Shown: positions 45,553 through 54,716, counted from the stretch's first letter. The stretch: 64,000 nt of DNA from Frondihabitans sp. PAMC 28766 (GCF_001577365.1 NZ_CP014513.1:2976001-3040000); one strand, 5' to 3'. Numbers and translations: made by a program. The notes: generated by a model from the sequence alone, not told the origin.

Positions 45553-47139
45553 TTAGTGCTCCCAGGGGGCTTTGAAGGGGAAGTAGCGCTCGAGGAAGTC
45601 GGTGACGACCGCCGTGCGCTCTTCATCGCTGACCTCCGGGAACGAGCCGTCGTTCAGGCAGAAGAAGTCGTAGGAGCGCTTCTTGAGCAGCTCGTTCAAG
45701 AACGCCAAGCCCGACACCATCGTCGTGTCGACGTAGCTGACTTTGGCGCGCTCCTGCACGATCGCCCGACCGGTCATCAGCGCGTAGTAGTGATAGAGCG
45801 AGTTCGTCACCGAAATGTTCGTCTTGGCTCTGAAGGGCGACGCCGCCGTCTCGCTGAACTCGTCGGCGAACTCGTGCTCCATCTCGGTGAGCACGCTCTT
45901 GCGCAGCGGCGCGGCGGTGTGCTCGAGGTGCCGAGTCGTGACCCGGCCGAAGCGCTGCTGCAGAAGAGCGCGGTTGACCCGCGCGGAGTTCTCGAAGCCG
46001 CTCCGCTCGGAGTTGTTGAGGCCGAGGCCGATGCGGGTCTCCGCTTCGATGAACTTCGTGAGCGAGCCCGGCGAAAAGAACATGCCGGGGCCGACGGGCC
46101 GGCCGAAGAACATATCGTCGTTCGAGTAGAGGAAGTGCTCGCTGAGACCCTTGATGTGGTGCAACTGCGACTCGACCGCCTGCGAGTTGTGCGTCGGCAG
46201 CACCGACGGGTCGGCGAAGAACTCCTCGCTCCGAACGATGCGCACCCGCGGGTGGTCGGCCAGCCAGGTGGGGGCCGGCGAGTCGGTGGCGATGTAGATG
46301 TTGCGAACCCACGGCGCGAACATGTAGACACTGCGAAGCGCGTACTTGAGCTCGTCGATCTGGCGGAAGCGGGCGACCGAGTCGTCGCCGTCCCCCACCA
46401 CGTGGTGCTTGGCTTGCCGGGCGCGGGCCCGCTGGTACTCGACGGAGTTGCCGTCGACCCACGAGAAGACCATGTCGATGTCGAAGGTGATGTCGGTCGC
46501 ATGGTCTTCGAACATGTGCTCGAGGGTGACCCACTGCATGCCGTAGCGCTCGATCGAGACCTGCACGGCCTCGTCGCGCGGCAGCTCGCGGCGCATCAGG
46601 GCGTTCTCGCTGGGGGCGAGCACCTCGGTGTCGGTCGTGATCCAGAACTCGATCTGCACGGCCATCGCGGCACCGTATCGCAGGCGCCCGATCGGCTCGA
46701 CGCGGGGGCGGAAGAGGCGCAGGATGCGTTCGCTCACGTCGCCGAGACCGTCCTCGGCCACGAGCACGGCCCGCTGCCTGCCTGGCTTGGAGTAGAACGG
46801 CTCACCGTGGACGGCGGCCCCGAGCGCCGCCTCGAACGCTGCGCGGTCGCCCTGGTCGATCGCAATGACCGGGCGCTCTTCGTTGCCGCGCACGAGGAGG
46901 TGAGGGATCTGGGAGTCGTCGAGCACGCGCTTGATGAAGGCGAGGTCTTCGAGCATGGACTGCTGCGGGGTGAGGTGCCCGTTGAGCAGGGTGAACTGGC
47001 CCTTGCGCATGACGATGTCGTCACGGTCGAAACCGCCGGATGACGCGCGAGGGTCAGAAGAGGACTCTCTGCTGCGCCGACGATCTCCGTGGCCATTCAG
47101 ACTCCGCTCTAGCCCGGCCCCGGTGGCCGAATGCTGCAA
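45553..47139 (-). CDS. Stealth-family hexose-1-phosphate transferase
   Basis: 528 residues. The four conserved Stealth regions are recognisable: DMVFSWVDGNS (CR1), the CR2 block LKYALRSVYMFAPWVRNIYI with the following TDSPAPTWL, SQAVESQLHHIKGLSEHFLY plus SNDDMFFG, and the CR3/CR4 region toward the C-terminus. Such enzymes build phosphate-linked surface polysaccharides. The N-terminal 170 residues are a variable domain. ATG 47010 is an alternative start. No other capsule or wall-polymer genes are adjacent. Confidence 0.88.
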   Translation of the reverse strand: MQHSATGAGLERSLNGHGDRRRSRESSSDPRASSGGFDRDDIVMRKGQFTLLNGHLTPQQSMLEDLAFIKRVLDDSQIPHLLVRGNEERPVIAIDQGDRAAFEAALGAAVHGEPFYSKPGRQRAVLVAEDGLGDVSERILRLFRPRVEPIGRLRYGAAMAVQIEFWITTDTEVLAPSENALMRRELPRDEAVQVSIERYGMQWVTLEHMFEDHATDITFDIDMVFSWVDGNSVEYQRARARQAKHHVVGDGDDSVARFRQIDELKYALRSVYMFAPWVRNIYIATDSPAPTWLADHPRVRIVRSEEFFADPSVLPTHNSQAVESQLHHIKGLSEHFLYSNDDMFFGRPVGPGMFFSPGSLTKFIEAETRIGLGLNNSERSGFENSARVNRALLQQRFGRVTTRHLEHTAAPLRKSVLTEMEHEFADEFSETAASPFRAKTNISVTNSLYHYYALMTGRAIVQERAKVSYVDTTMVSGLAFLNELLKKRSYDFFCLNDGSFPEVSDEERTAVVTDFLERYFPFKAPWEH

Positions 47140-47196
47140 TCCGACGATTTTACTCCGAAGCCGGGCACAACACGGCGCACGGCCGTCCGAGTGCCG

Positions 47197-47574
47197 TCAG
47201 CGGCGGCGCTGCGCCGAGCTGCCGGCGCGAGCGGGCGCCTGCGCCTCGGGCGACGGCACACGGATCCGAATGGCGGCGACGATGAAGACGACGGCCGCGA
47301 TGAACTGCAGGCCCTGCCACACCTGGCCCTTCAGCGGGATCACGTAGACGGGGTTCCAGAGCACGGCGATGGCGGCGAGGAAGGGCAGATAGCCCCAGGC
47401 ACGGCCGCGATAGCCGAAGACCAGGACGATCAGGGCCAGGATCGCGACGACGTACCGGATGATCGTGAACGCGCTGCTGTCGAGCAGAGCGGCCCCAGCG
47501 ACGAGGACGATCGCGCCGAGGATGCCGGGGGCGAGCGCCGGCCGGAGGAACGCGGCCTTCTGCGGAGTGGGCAT
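47197..47574 (-). CDS. Small four-helix membrane protein (possibly DUF6804)
   Basis: 125 residues with four hydrophobic segments at about 13-30, 35-52, 60-72 and 83-103. A central IAVLWNPVYVIPL segment between helices resembles the NP motif of the DUF6804 group; I cannot confirm the family without a search. The C-terminus is basic and alanine-rich. No function is known. Confidence 0.6.
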   Translation of the reverse strand: MPTPQKAAFLRPALAPGILGAIVLVAGAALLDSSAFTIIRYVVAILALIVLVFGYRGRAWGYLPFLAAIAVLWNPVYVIPLKGQVWQGLQFIAAVVFIVAAIRIRVPSPEAQAPARAGSSAQRRR

Positions 47575-47638
47575 GGCCTCCAGCCTACCGCCGCGGGGCG
47601 CCTGTCCCAGACGGCCGAGGCAGGTGGCGAGAGGCCGG

Positions 47639-48211
47639 CTACGCGGATTCCGACGGGCGGATGATGCTGATCGGCCGACTCATCGGCGGCTCGTCGCGGA
47701 GGCGCTCGAGGCCCGGCCGCAGCTCGGAGAGCCACGCCTGGTATCCCTCCTCGGTGAAGTGCAGGCCGTCCTCTGTGAAGTCGGGGTTCAAGACGTCGCC
47801 CGTCGCCAACGCGGGCCAGAGATCGAGGTACTGCGCGCGGACGGTCGCGGCGAACTGGCGGAGGTGACGGTTGGCATCCTGAATGCGGTCGCTGTAGTCG
47901 GAGCCGCGCGGCGGGATCGACTGCAGCAGCAGTCGCACCCCCGGCAGAAGGCGGCGCAGGTCGACCATGATCGTCTCGATCGTGCGCACGACCTGCTCGA
48001 CGCTGCGGCGTTGCGCGAAGTCGTTGGTGCCGATCAGCAGCACGACGGAGTCGGGGTCGGCCGCGACGACGTCATCGAGGCGGGCGATGACGTCGGCCGT
48101 CGTGTCGCCGCCGACGCCCTGGTTGATCACCTCGTCGTCGGGGAACCAGGCGGCCCAGTCTCCGCCCTCGGTCAGGCTGTCGCCCAGGAAGAGCAGCTTC
48201 TCTGCGGTCAT
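47639..48211 (-). CDS. SGNH/GDSL-type hydrolase
   Basis: 190 residues. Block I FLGDSLTEGGDW carries the catalytic serine, block II is NQGVGGDTTADV with the oxyanion glycine, block III LIGTNDF carries the asparagine, and block V DGLHFTEEGYQ carries Asp and His. Esterase or acyl-hydrolase activity is expected; there is no signal peptide, so it acts in the cytosol. A strong GAGGGAGG ribosome site precedes ATG 48211. Confidence 0.9.
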   Translation of the reverse strand: MTAEKLLFLGDSLTEGGDWAAWFPDDEVINQGVGGDTTADVIARLDDVVAADPDSVVLLIGTNDFAQRRSVEQVVRTIETIMVDLRRLLPGVRLLLQSIPPRGSDYSDRIQDANRHLRQFAATVRAQYLDLWPALATGDVLNPDFTEDGLHFTEEGYQAWLSELRPGLERLRDEPPMSRPISIIRPSESA

Positions 48212-48233
48212 CGGTGGCCTCCCTCGTTCGCCG

Positions 48234-49789
48234 TCACGCGGTGACCGCGGCGACGGGTTCGTTCACAGCCGTGGCCGCGATCCTGTTCAGCATTCCCGAG
48301 AAGATTATCCCGTGGAAGGGCAGGATCGAGTACCAATAGATCCGCCCGCTCAACCCGGTGGGGAAGAAGACGGCCCGCTGGCGGTAATGGGCGCCGTCTC
48401 CGTGCGGCTCGACCCACATTTCGAGCCAACCGCGACCGGGCGCTTTGAACTCGGCTCGCAGGCGAAGGAAGCGGCCTCGGTCGATCTTCTCGACGCGCCA
48501 CCAGTCGAGGGCGTCGCCCGGGCGCAGGGTGGTCGCGCTCCGGCGCCCGCGGTTGAGGCCGACTCCCCCCGCGAGGCGATCCATCCAGCCTCGGGCCGCC
48601 CACGCCAGCGGGAAGGAGTACCAGCCGTTCTCGCCGCCGATCCCCTCGACGACACGCCAGAGCTGCTCGGGCGAGGCCTCGGTGTCGGTCTCGCGGTCGT
48701 CGGTGTAGACCGTGTGGCCCGACCATTCGGGGTCGCTCGGCAGGGGGTCGCTGGGGGCGCCGTAGACCGACGAATCCTGCCAGCTCGTCTCGACCTCGCC
48801 GTCGCGCATCCTGCCCAGGGCGAGGCGCACGGCGCGGCGGTAGCTCGTGAGGCCCTCGGGCGGCGGCGGCACGACGTCGACGATGTCGTTCTCACGCAAC
48901 ACGCAGTCGTACTGCAGCGACTCGATGATGGGCACGGCCAAGGATCGAGGGATCGGCGTCACGAGGTTCACCCACTGCGAGGCGAGCCACGGCGTCAGCA
49001 CCGGCAGAGGCGCGATCGGGCGCTGCGTGAGACCCGCTTCGACCGCGTAGCCGTTCATCATCTGGCCGTAGCGCAACACGTCGGGGCCGCCGATGTCGAA
49101 GGTGCGGTTGACCTCGGCGGGCGCGTCGGCCGAGCCGATCAGGTAGTGCAGGACGTCGCGGACGGCGATGGGCTGGATGAAGTTGCGCACCCATTTGGGT
49201 GCGGGCATGTAGGGGATGACATCCGTCAGGTGACGGATCATCTCGAACGACGCCGACCCGGATCCGATCACGACCCCGCCTGGAGCGCCACGGTCGGGAC
49301 GCCGCTGGCGAGCAGCGTGTCGCCGACGCGCTTGCGCGACTCGAGATGGTGCGACAGGGGGCCCTCCGGGTGGAGGCCGCCGAGGTACACGATGCGCTTC
49401 ACGCCTGCGTCGGCCGCCGCCGCGGCCATCGTCTCGGCTGCCAGCAACTCGGCCTTCTCGAAGTCGCCGCGGCCGGCCATCGCGTGTGCGAGGTAGTAGA
49501 CGACCTCTTGGCCATCCACGGCCTTCGCGACCGACTCGCGGTCGGTGAGGTCGCCCTGCACGATGTCGACCTGAGACGCCCACGGCACGTCACGCAGCTT
49601 GTCGGGGGTGCGCACGAGCACGCGGACGTCGAAGCCCGCTGCGACGAGACGTGGGGCGAGACGACCGCCGATGTAGCCGGTGGCGCCGGTCACCAGCACG
49701 CGACGAGCGCGGCCAGCACCGTCGGCCTCGTCGCGTCGGACGTCAGCCGTCGTGTTCTCGTCGGCGGTCGGAGCTTCTTCGGGTGACAT
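48234..49789 (-). CDS. NAD-binding SDR fused to DUF2867, frame broken once
   Basis: An epimerase-like Rossmann domain (VLVTGATGYIGGRLAPRLV, with QGDLTD and VVYYLAHAM) runs from ATG 49789 to a TGA at 49268. The second part, in another frame, continues VVIGSGSASFEMIRHL and ends with a DUF2867 domain (LRPGDALDWWRVEKIDRGRF, MWVEPHGDG). The frame changes at the C4 run 49274-49277; one extra G on the minus strand gives one 518-residue protein. TAGTTT lies 6 nt before the start, so it is probably leaderless. Substrate unknown. Confidence 0.82.
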
Positions 49790-49838
49790 CGGCCCAAACT
49801 ACACGCGGGCGGAGCGACACCTTCTCAGCAGAGAGGCG

Positions 49839-50795
49839 TCAGACCCGTTCGCTCGCGAGCAGCTGGCGCACGGCCTCGACGTCGTTCGCGATCTGCACGA
49901 CGAGGGCGTCCAGGCCCTCGAACTTGACGTTGCCGCGGATCCAGTCGTGGAAGTAGACCGTGACCTCTTTGCCGTAGAGGTCGGGCTTCACGTCGAGCAG
50001 GTGCGCCTCGACCTGCTTTTCGGGCACGCCGTCGAAGGTGGGGTTGTTGCCGACCGAGACGGCGGAGTCGTACACCTCGCCGCCGACCGTGACGCGTGCG
50101 GCGTAGATGCCGTCGGCGGGCACGAAGCCCTCGCTGCGGGGCTCGAGGTTGGCCGTGGGGAAGCCGAGTTCGCGGCCGCGACGCTCGCCGTGCACCACGA
50201 CACCGCGGACGGCGGGGCGGCGGCCGAGCAGAACCGTCGCGTCGGCGATCCTGCCCTCATCCAGCAGCTCGCGCACCCAGCTCGACGAGACACGCCGGGT
50301 GCCGTCGCCGGGCGGGCTGTCGAGCACGACGTCAGGAACGATGCGCACCTCGAAGCCGCGGTGGGCGCCGAGCTCGCGGAGGGTCTCGATGGTGCCCGAG
50401 CCGCGCACACCGAAGCGGAAGTCGGTGCCGACCAGCACGACCTCGGCCTGGAGTGTGTCGACGAGGATCGTGTCGACGAACTCTTCGGGGCTGAGCGACT
50501 GCAGATGGTGGTCGAAGGTGAGCATCAACGTCGCCTCGACACCCGTCTGCTCGAGCAGCTCGCGCTTCTGCTGGTTGCTCGTCAACGCCACCGGCACCGC
50601 ATCGGGGCGCAGGATGCTGAGCGGGTGGCGATCGAAGGTCACGACGGCCGACACGAGATCGCGGTCGCGCGCGGTGCGCTCGAGGTCGGCGATGACCGCC
50701 CGGTGGCCGAGGTGCACGCCGTCGAACTTGCCGATGGTGACGGCGGACGGCCCGAAGCCCTCGGAGACGTCGGCGGGAGACGTGAAGAAATCCAC
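49839..50795 (-). CDS. ribF: Bifunctional riboflavin kinase/FAD synthetase
   Basis: Makes FMN and FAD from riboflavin, 318 residues. The adenylyltransferase half has AVTIGKFDGVHLGHRAVI and the conserved GTDFRFGVRGSG; the kinase half has GRELGFPTANL and the DGIYAARV block. It follows truB and two membrane-protein genes on the same strand, which conserves the actinobacterial truB-ribF link with insertions. ATG 50795 starts 4 nt after the preceding stop. Confidence 0.97.
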   Translation of the reverse strand: MDFFTSPADVSEGFGPSAVTIGKFDGVHLGHRAVIADLERTARDRDLVSAVVTFDRHPLSILRPDAVPVALTSNQQKRELLEQTGVEATLMLTFDHHLQSLSPEEFVDTILVDTLQAEVVLVGTDFRFGVRGSGTIETLRELGAHRGFEVRIVPDVVLDSPPGDGTRRVSSSWVRELLDEGRIADATVLLGRRPAVRGVVVHGERRGRELGFPTANLEPRSEGFVPADGIYAARVTVGGEVYDSAVSVGNNPTFDGVPEKQVEAHLLDVKPDLYGKEVTVYFHDWIRGNVKFEGLDALVVQIANDVEAVRQLLASERV

Positions 50796-50798
50796 GGC

Positions 50799-51269
50799 TC
50801 AGACCTCGGCCGGGGCCGATGCGAGGGCGTCGGTGCGAGCGGGCCGGGTGTGACGGAGCCAGAACATACCGACGATCGGCAGGGCGAGCGGCACGAAGCC
50901 GTAGCCGATTCCGAAGTACGTCCAGACCGTGGAGTGGTCGGAGTGCGCGTATTTCGACGACGGCACGAAGACCGACGGGTCGATGATCGACATCAGACCG
51001 ACGAACAGCACGCCGACGAGCTCGAAGGTGATGGTGGCCCAGGCGACGGCGTACGACTTGCGGCCGGGCACGATCAGGGCGATCGTCGCGACGATGTAGA
51101 CCAGACCGGACAGGCCACTCAGCGAGTAGGCCAGGGGCGCCTCGTTGAACTGCGTCAAGATCTGGAACACCGATCGGGCGGTCGCTGCGAGAGCGAGGAT
51201 CGCGTAGATCGCGATGAGCACGCGGCCGAAGCCAATGGCGCGTGTCGACTTCTTCTGAACCATCATCAC
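50799..51269 (-). CDS. Small integral membrane protein of unknown function
   Basis: 156 residues with four predicted helices (about 15-33, 49-67, 73-95, 118-137). No catalytic motif is seen. It sits between truB and ribF with a 4-nt gap to ribF, so it is co-expressed. Similar small proteins occur at this position in related actinobacteria as I recall, but no function is known. Confidence 0.65.
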   Translation of the reverse strand: MMMVQKKSTRAIGFGRVLIAIYAILALAATARSVFQILTQFNEAPLAYSLSGLSGLVYIVATIALIVPGRKSYAVAWATITFELVGVLFVGLMSIIDPSVFVPSSKYAHSDHSTVWTYFGIGYGFVPLALPIVGMFWLRHTRPARTDALASAPAEV

Positions 51270-51303
51270 AAGGATATGGCCCCCGCGTGGCCCGTGGAGA
51301 CCG

Positions 51304-51669
51304 TCATCGGTGCGCGGTCCAGATCTGCAGCATCCTGACGACCATGACGGCGACGGCGAACGTGCCCGCCCCCAGCACGACGTTGCTCCAGCGGCTGCGG
51401 TCGACGAGCGCCCAGACCACCGCCAGGGGCGGCAGCAGGAGGGCGACGACGATGTAGATGTAGAACTCGACGACGCTGCCGGTGGCGTGGTTGCCCGTGG
51501 CCGGGGCGACGATCGCGACCACCAGCTGGGCGATCAGCAGCAGCCAGACCAGGGCGACCGAGCCGACCGTGTAGTCGTTCGGCTGGCGCTTGGCGAGCCC
51601 CGTCACGACGCAGAAGAGAGTCGCGGCCATGCCGACGCCGAACTGCACCCAGGTGAACCACTCGATCAC
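51304..51669 (-). CDS. Small integral membrane protein overlapping truB
   Basis: 121 residues from GTG 51669, which overlaps the truB stop as GTGA. Four hydrophobic helices start at WFTWVQFGVGMAATLFCVV. No family was recognised. The overlap with truB shows it is the second gene of the truB-ribF operon. Confidence 0.65.
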   Translation of the reverse strand: MIEWFTWVQFGVGMAATLFCVVTGLAKRQPNDYTVGSVALVWLLLIAQLVVAIVAPATGNHATGSVVEFYIYIVVALLLPPLAVVWALVDRSRWSNVVLGAGTFAVAVMVVRMLQIWTAHR

Positions 51670-52592
51670 GACAGCACCTCGTTCGTGGGGAAGTTGACGA
51701 TGGGGCGAGCGGCGCCGCCCCGGACGGTGACGAGGCCGGCGAGGCGCCCATCGGGGGTGAGCGCCGCAGTCGGGCTCTCGGAGTCGACGACGCCGGGTGC
51801 GACCGTGACCCTCTTGCCGTGGCTCAGGTCGACGGTCTGGTCGGCCGTCATCGACCACACCGGGAAGAGCCGCTGCGCGACGGCGGCAGGATCGAGGAGG
51901 GCGCGGCCGACCGCGTCGGGCTCGGTCTGCAGGGCCTCCAGCTCGCTCGCGTCGGCCAGGTCGAACGGCCCGATGCGCGTGCGTCGCAGCGCGGTCAGGT
52001 GGCCCCCGACGCCGAGATCTGCGCCCAGGTCTCGCGCCAGAGCGCGGATGTAGGTGCCGGAGGTGCAGTCGACGACGACGTCGAGGTCGATGACGGGGCT
52101 GGCGTCGACGATCTCGTCGCGCCGCTCCAGCACATCGAAGCGCGACACGGTCACGGGTCGGGCCTTCAGCTCGACCTCGACACCCTCGCGAGCGAGGGCG
52201 TAGGCGCGGCGGCCGCCGACCTTGATGGCGCTGACCGTGGTCGGAACCTGCGCGATGTCGCCGGTGAGACGCGTGACGCCCGTGGCGATGGCACCGTGCG
52301 TCACGATGTCGGTGTCGACCGGCGTCGTGCTCAGGATCTCGCCGTCGGCGTCGTCGCTGGACGTCACGACCCCGAGACGGATCGTCGCCTCGTAGGTCTT
52401 GTCGAGCCCGACGAGGAAGGTCAGCAGGCGCGTCGACGAGTTGATGCCCACGACCAGGAGGCCGGTCGCCATCGGGTCGAGGGTGCCGGCGTGCCCGACT
52501 TTGCGGGTGCCGGCCGCTTTGCGGACGCGCGAGACGACGTCGTAGCTCGTGATGCCCTGCGGCTTGTCGACGAGAAGGATGCCGCTGTTCAC
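51666..52592 (-). CDS. truB: tRNA pseudouridine(55) synthase TruB
   Basis: Forms pseudouridine 55 in the T-loop of tRNAs, 308 residues. It begins with GILLVDKPQGITS; the catalytic Asp is in GHAGTLDPMATG, and RLTGDIAQVP and GTYIRALARDLG are the other TruB motifs. The PUA-like C-terminal domain follows. The GTG start is preceded by TAGCCT at 8 nt, possibly a leaderless start. It is separated from rbfA by mutY and a kinase-like gene. Confidence 0.97.
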   Translation of the reverse strand: MNSGILLVDKPQGITSYDVVSRVRKAAGTRKVGHAGTLDPMATGLLVVGINSSTRLLTFLVGLDKTYEATIRLGVVTSSDDADGEILSTTPVDTDIVTHGAIATGVTRLTGDIAQVPTTVSAIKVGGRRAYALAREGVEVELKARPVTVSRFDVLERRDEIVDASPVIDLDVVVDCTSGTYIRALARDLGADLGVGGHLTALRRTRIGPFDLADASELEALQTEPDAVGRALLDPAAVAQRLFPVWSMTADQTVDLSHGKRVTVAPGVVDSESPTAALTPDGRLAGLVTVRGGAARPIVNFPTNEVLS

Positions 52593-52603
52593 GATGGACC
52601 AGG

Positions 52604-53110
52604 CTACCGGGTCACCGGTTGCGGCAGGTGCCGACGGGCCCGCGGTCTCTCGTCAGCAAGCGTCGTCGAAGAGCCGCCGCGGGTGCTGGGGTCGGTGTTG
52701 TCGATCACGGCGGTCGCCCGGGCACGGCCGGCGAGGCTGCGGTCGGCCGCGTCAGAGCCGGTGACCCAGATCGAGTAGTTCCAGAGGCCGGCGAGCTCGG
52801 GGTGGTCGGTGAGGGCGCCGTCGACGAGCAGCAGGACGTCGCCGACCTCGCCGGGCTCGCGAAGCGGGTCGATCACCTCGGCCCGGAACGACTTCTCGTC
52901 GTAGGGCTCGGCCGCAGCGGGCAGCGAGGCACGCGCGGCGGCGTGGCCCAGCGCGACGATCGAGGCGCCGAGATCATCGGCGAAAGCCGCGACGGCGGCG
53001 CGGTCGGGCCCGTCGAGGGCGACGGGCGCACGGCCGACCGAGTAGTTGTGCAGGATCTCGGTGCCGAGCGCCTGAAGCGTGTCACCTTTCTCAGGTGCCC
53101 AAGTGGTCAT
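52604..53110 (-). CDS. Uridine kinase-like protein with lost ATP-binding loop
   Basis: 168 residues. MTTWAPEKGDTLQALGTEIL and the C-terminal AGLWNYSIWVTGSDAADRSLAGR resemble actinobacterial uridine-kinase-like NTPases, but the P-loop position reads VALDGPDRAAVAAF, without Gly-Lys-Ser/Thr. The protein is also shorter than the kinases. It is therefore probably not a kinase; a binding or regulatory role, or decay, is possible. TAAGCT 7 nt before ATG 53110 gives a leaderless start facing the mutY promoter. Confidence 0.6.
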   Translation of the reverse strand: MTTWAPEKGDTLQALGTEILHNYSVGRAPVALDGPDRAAVAAFADDLGASIVALGHAAARASLPAAAEPYDEKSFRAEVIDPLREPGEVGDVLLLVDGALTDHPELAGLWNYSIWVTGSDAADRSLAGRARATAVIDNTDPSTRGGSSTTLADERPRARRHLPQPVTR

Positions 53111-53117
53111 GCTGCAG

Positions 53118-53127
53118 AGCTTAGGCT
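53118..53127. promoter_or_regulatory. Overlapping divergent -10 elements of mutY and the kinase-like gene
   Basis: TAGGCT (53122-53127, plus) lies 6 nt before the mutY GTG at 53134, and TAAGCT (53118-53123, minus) lies 7 nt before the kinase-like ATG at 53110. They share two bases in AGCTTAGGCT, so only one could be occupied at a time. Confidence 0.5.
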
Positions 53128-53133
53128 CGACCG

Positions 53134-54018
53134 GTGACAATTCAGCCGCATCCGATCTCGGCCGGAGTCGTCGCCTGGTACCGCGAGAACAAGCGGGACC
53201 TGCCGTGGCGGCAGGCGGGCTTCTCGGCCTGGGGCACGCTCGTGAGCGAGTTCATGCTGCAGCAGACGCCCGTCGTGCGCGTCGTTCCGCGGCTCGCCGA
53301 ATGGCTCGACCGGTGGCCGACGCCGTCTGCTCTCGCCTCCTCCCCCGCGTCCGAAGCCGTGCGCGCCTGGGATCGGCTCGGCTACCCGCGGCGGGCGCTG
53401 AACCTGCACGCCTGCGCCACCGCCATCACCGACCGGCACGGCGGCCTCGTGCCGAGCGACGTCGACGACCTGCTCGCGCTGCCGGGTGTCGGCGACTACA
53501 CGGCCCGGGCCGTGGCTGCCTTCGCCTTCGGCAAGCGGGTGCCGGTGGTCGACACGAACGTGCGTCGCATCCTGGCCCGATCCGTCGAAGGCCTGGCCGA
53601 ACCCGCGGCGGCGAACGCCAAACACGACCTGCCCCTGATGGAGTCGCAGCTGCCGCAGGATCCGCAGGACGCCCACGACACCAACGCCGGGGTGATGGAG
53701 CTCGGAGCGCTCGTGTGCGTCGCACGAAACCCCCGTTGCGACGTCTGCCCCCTCATCGACGAATGCGCGTGGGTGCTGGCCGGGCGGCCCGAGCATGCCG
53801 GGCCGCCGCTGCGGAAGCAGGCGAAGTTCGAGGGGTCCGACCGTCAGGTGCGCGGCCTCATCATGGCCGAGTTGCGGGCGAGCGACATCCCTGTGACCGC
53901 GGCCGAGATCGAGGCAGTCTGGCCCGAGCCCGTGCAGCGCGCGCGGGCACTGGCCGGCCTGCTGCGCGACGGCCTCGCCACGGGCACGGCTAGGCAGGGC
54001 TACACCCTCCCCGACTGA
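53134..54018 (+). CDS. mutY: A/G-specific adenine glycosylase
   Basis: Removes adenine mispaired with 8-oxoguanine, 294 residues. The catalytic Glu is in VSEFMLQQT, the helix-hairpin-helix is LLALPGVGDYTARAVAAFAF, and the catalytic Asp-like position is in HDTNAGVMELGA. The iron-sulphur loop CVARNPRCDVCPLIDEC has the C-x6-C-x2-C-x5-C spacing. The MutT-like C-terminal domain of E. coli MutY is missing, as usual in short actinobacterial forms. The GTG start is probably leaderless. Confidence 0.95.
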   Translation: MTIQPHPISAGVVAWYRENKRDLPWRQAGFSAWGTLVSEFMLQQTPVVRVVPRLAEWLDRWPTPSALASSPASEAVRAWDRLGYPRRALNLHACATAITDRHGGLVPSDVDDLLALPGVGDYTARAVAAFAFGKRVPVVDTNVRRILARSVEGLAEPAAANAKHDLPLMESQLPQDPQDAHDTNAGVMELGALVCVARNPRCDVCPLIDECAWVLAGRPEHAGPPLRKQAKFEGSDRQVRGLIMAELRASDIPVTAAEIEAVWPEPVQRARALAGLLRDGLATGTARQGYTLPD

Positions 54019-54036
54019 ACACGGAGACACCGACAG

Positions 54037-54096
54037 CCTTACCTTTTCGGCACGATCCGACCCGACGGACGGGGAGGACGAGCCGGAAAGGTAAGG
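54037..54096. repeat. 60-nt palindromic element, copy C (mutY/rbfA gap)
   Basis: Arm CCTTACCTTTTCGGC at 54037-54051 and GCCGGAAAGGTAAGG at 54082-54096; the one difference from the perfect complement is compatible with a G-U pair, and a flanking G-C pair extends the stem. The spacer is again 30 nt. It begins 18 bp after the mutY stop and ends 18 bp before the rbfA stop. Confidence 0.85.
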
Positions 54097-54114
54097 CCGG
54101 GTGGGGTCGAGCGT

Positions 54115-54645
54115 CTAGCGGGTGCCGCCGTCGGGCTCGTCGGAACCCCCGGCGATGCCGTCGCGCGGCGGGTCCACCTCGCCTGGTTCGTCGACCTCAT
54201 CGAGGTCGGCGTCGTCGTCGCGGGGCTCGCGCGGCTTGACGTACGGGTCGGCGTCGCCGGCGTACTGCGCCGTCTCGGCCATGCTCTGGCTGTCGGCGTC
54301 ACGCTGGCGCGCCTCGTTCAACAGCTTTTCGATCGAAGCGGCGTTCTCGGGGATCCCGTCGGGGATGAACTCGAGCGACGGCGTGAGCCGCGCCGTGATG
54401 TTCTTGCCCACTTCGGTGCGGAACATGCCCGTCGCCGACTTCAAGGCCGCGGCCGAGTCGGCTCGCTCTTCGTCGGAGCCGTACACCGTGTAGAAGATCG
54501 AGGCATGCTGGAGGTCGCCCGTGACCTTCACGTCGGTGATGGTGACGAAGCCGATCCGCGGGTCTTTGATGCCCTTCTCGAGACGTCGCGCGACGATCTG
54601 CTGAATGCGGTCGGCCATCTTGCTGGCGCGCTGTGCGTCGACCAT
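54115..54645 (-). CDS. rbfA: Ribosome-binding factor A
   Basis: Late 30S maturation factor, 176 residues. The KH-like domain begins RASKMADRIQQIVARRLEKG, then DPRIGFVTITDVKVTGDLQHA and the conserved LTPSLEFIPD. About 50 acidic, disordered residues follow at the C-terminus, longer than in E. coli. ATG 54645 follows a clear AAAGGAAC ribosome site. It is downstream of infB, separated by a strong hairpin. Confidence 0.96.
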   Translation of the reverse strand: MVDAQRASKMADRIQQIVARRLEKGIKDPRIGFVTITDVKVTGDLQHASIFYTVYGSDEERADSAAALKSATGMFRTEVGKNITARLTPSLEFIPDGIPENAASIEKLLNEARQRDADSQSMAETAQYAGDADPYVKPREPRDDDADLDEVDEPGEVDPPRDGIAGGSDEPDGGTR

Positions 54646-54668
54646 GTCGTGTTCCTTTCAGGGGGAGA

Positions 54669-54701
54669 AGGCCCGCAGGATCCGGGGGATCCTGCGGGCC
54701 T
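54669..54701 (-). terminator. Strong hairpin between infB and rbfA
   Basis: AGGCCCGCAGGATCC at 54669-54683 pairs perfectly with GGATCCTGCGGGCCT at 54687-54701 around a GGG loop. On the minus strand it is 16 nt after the infB stop, with only a weak pyrimidine tract. It may terminate or attenuate read-through into rbfA. Confidence 0.75.
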
Positions 54702-54716
54702 CATCGTGTCGCGTGA

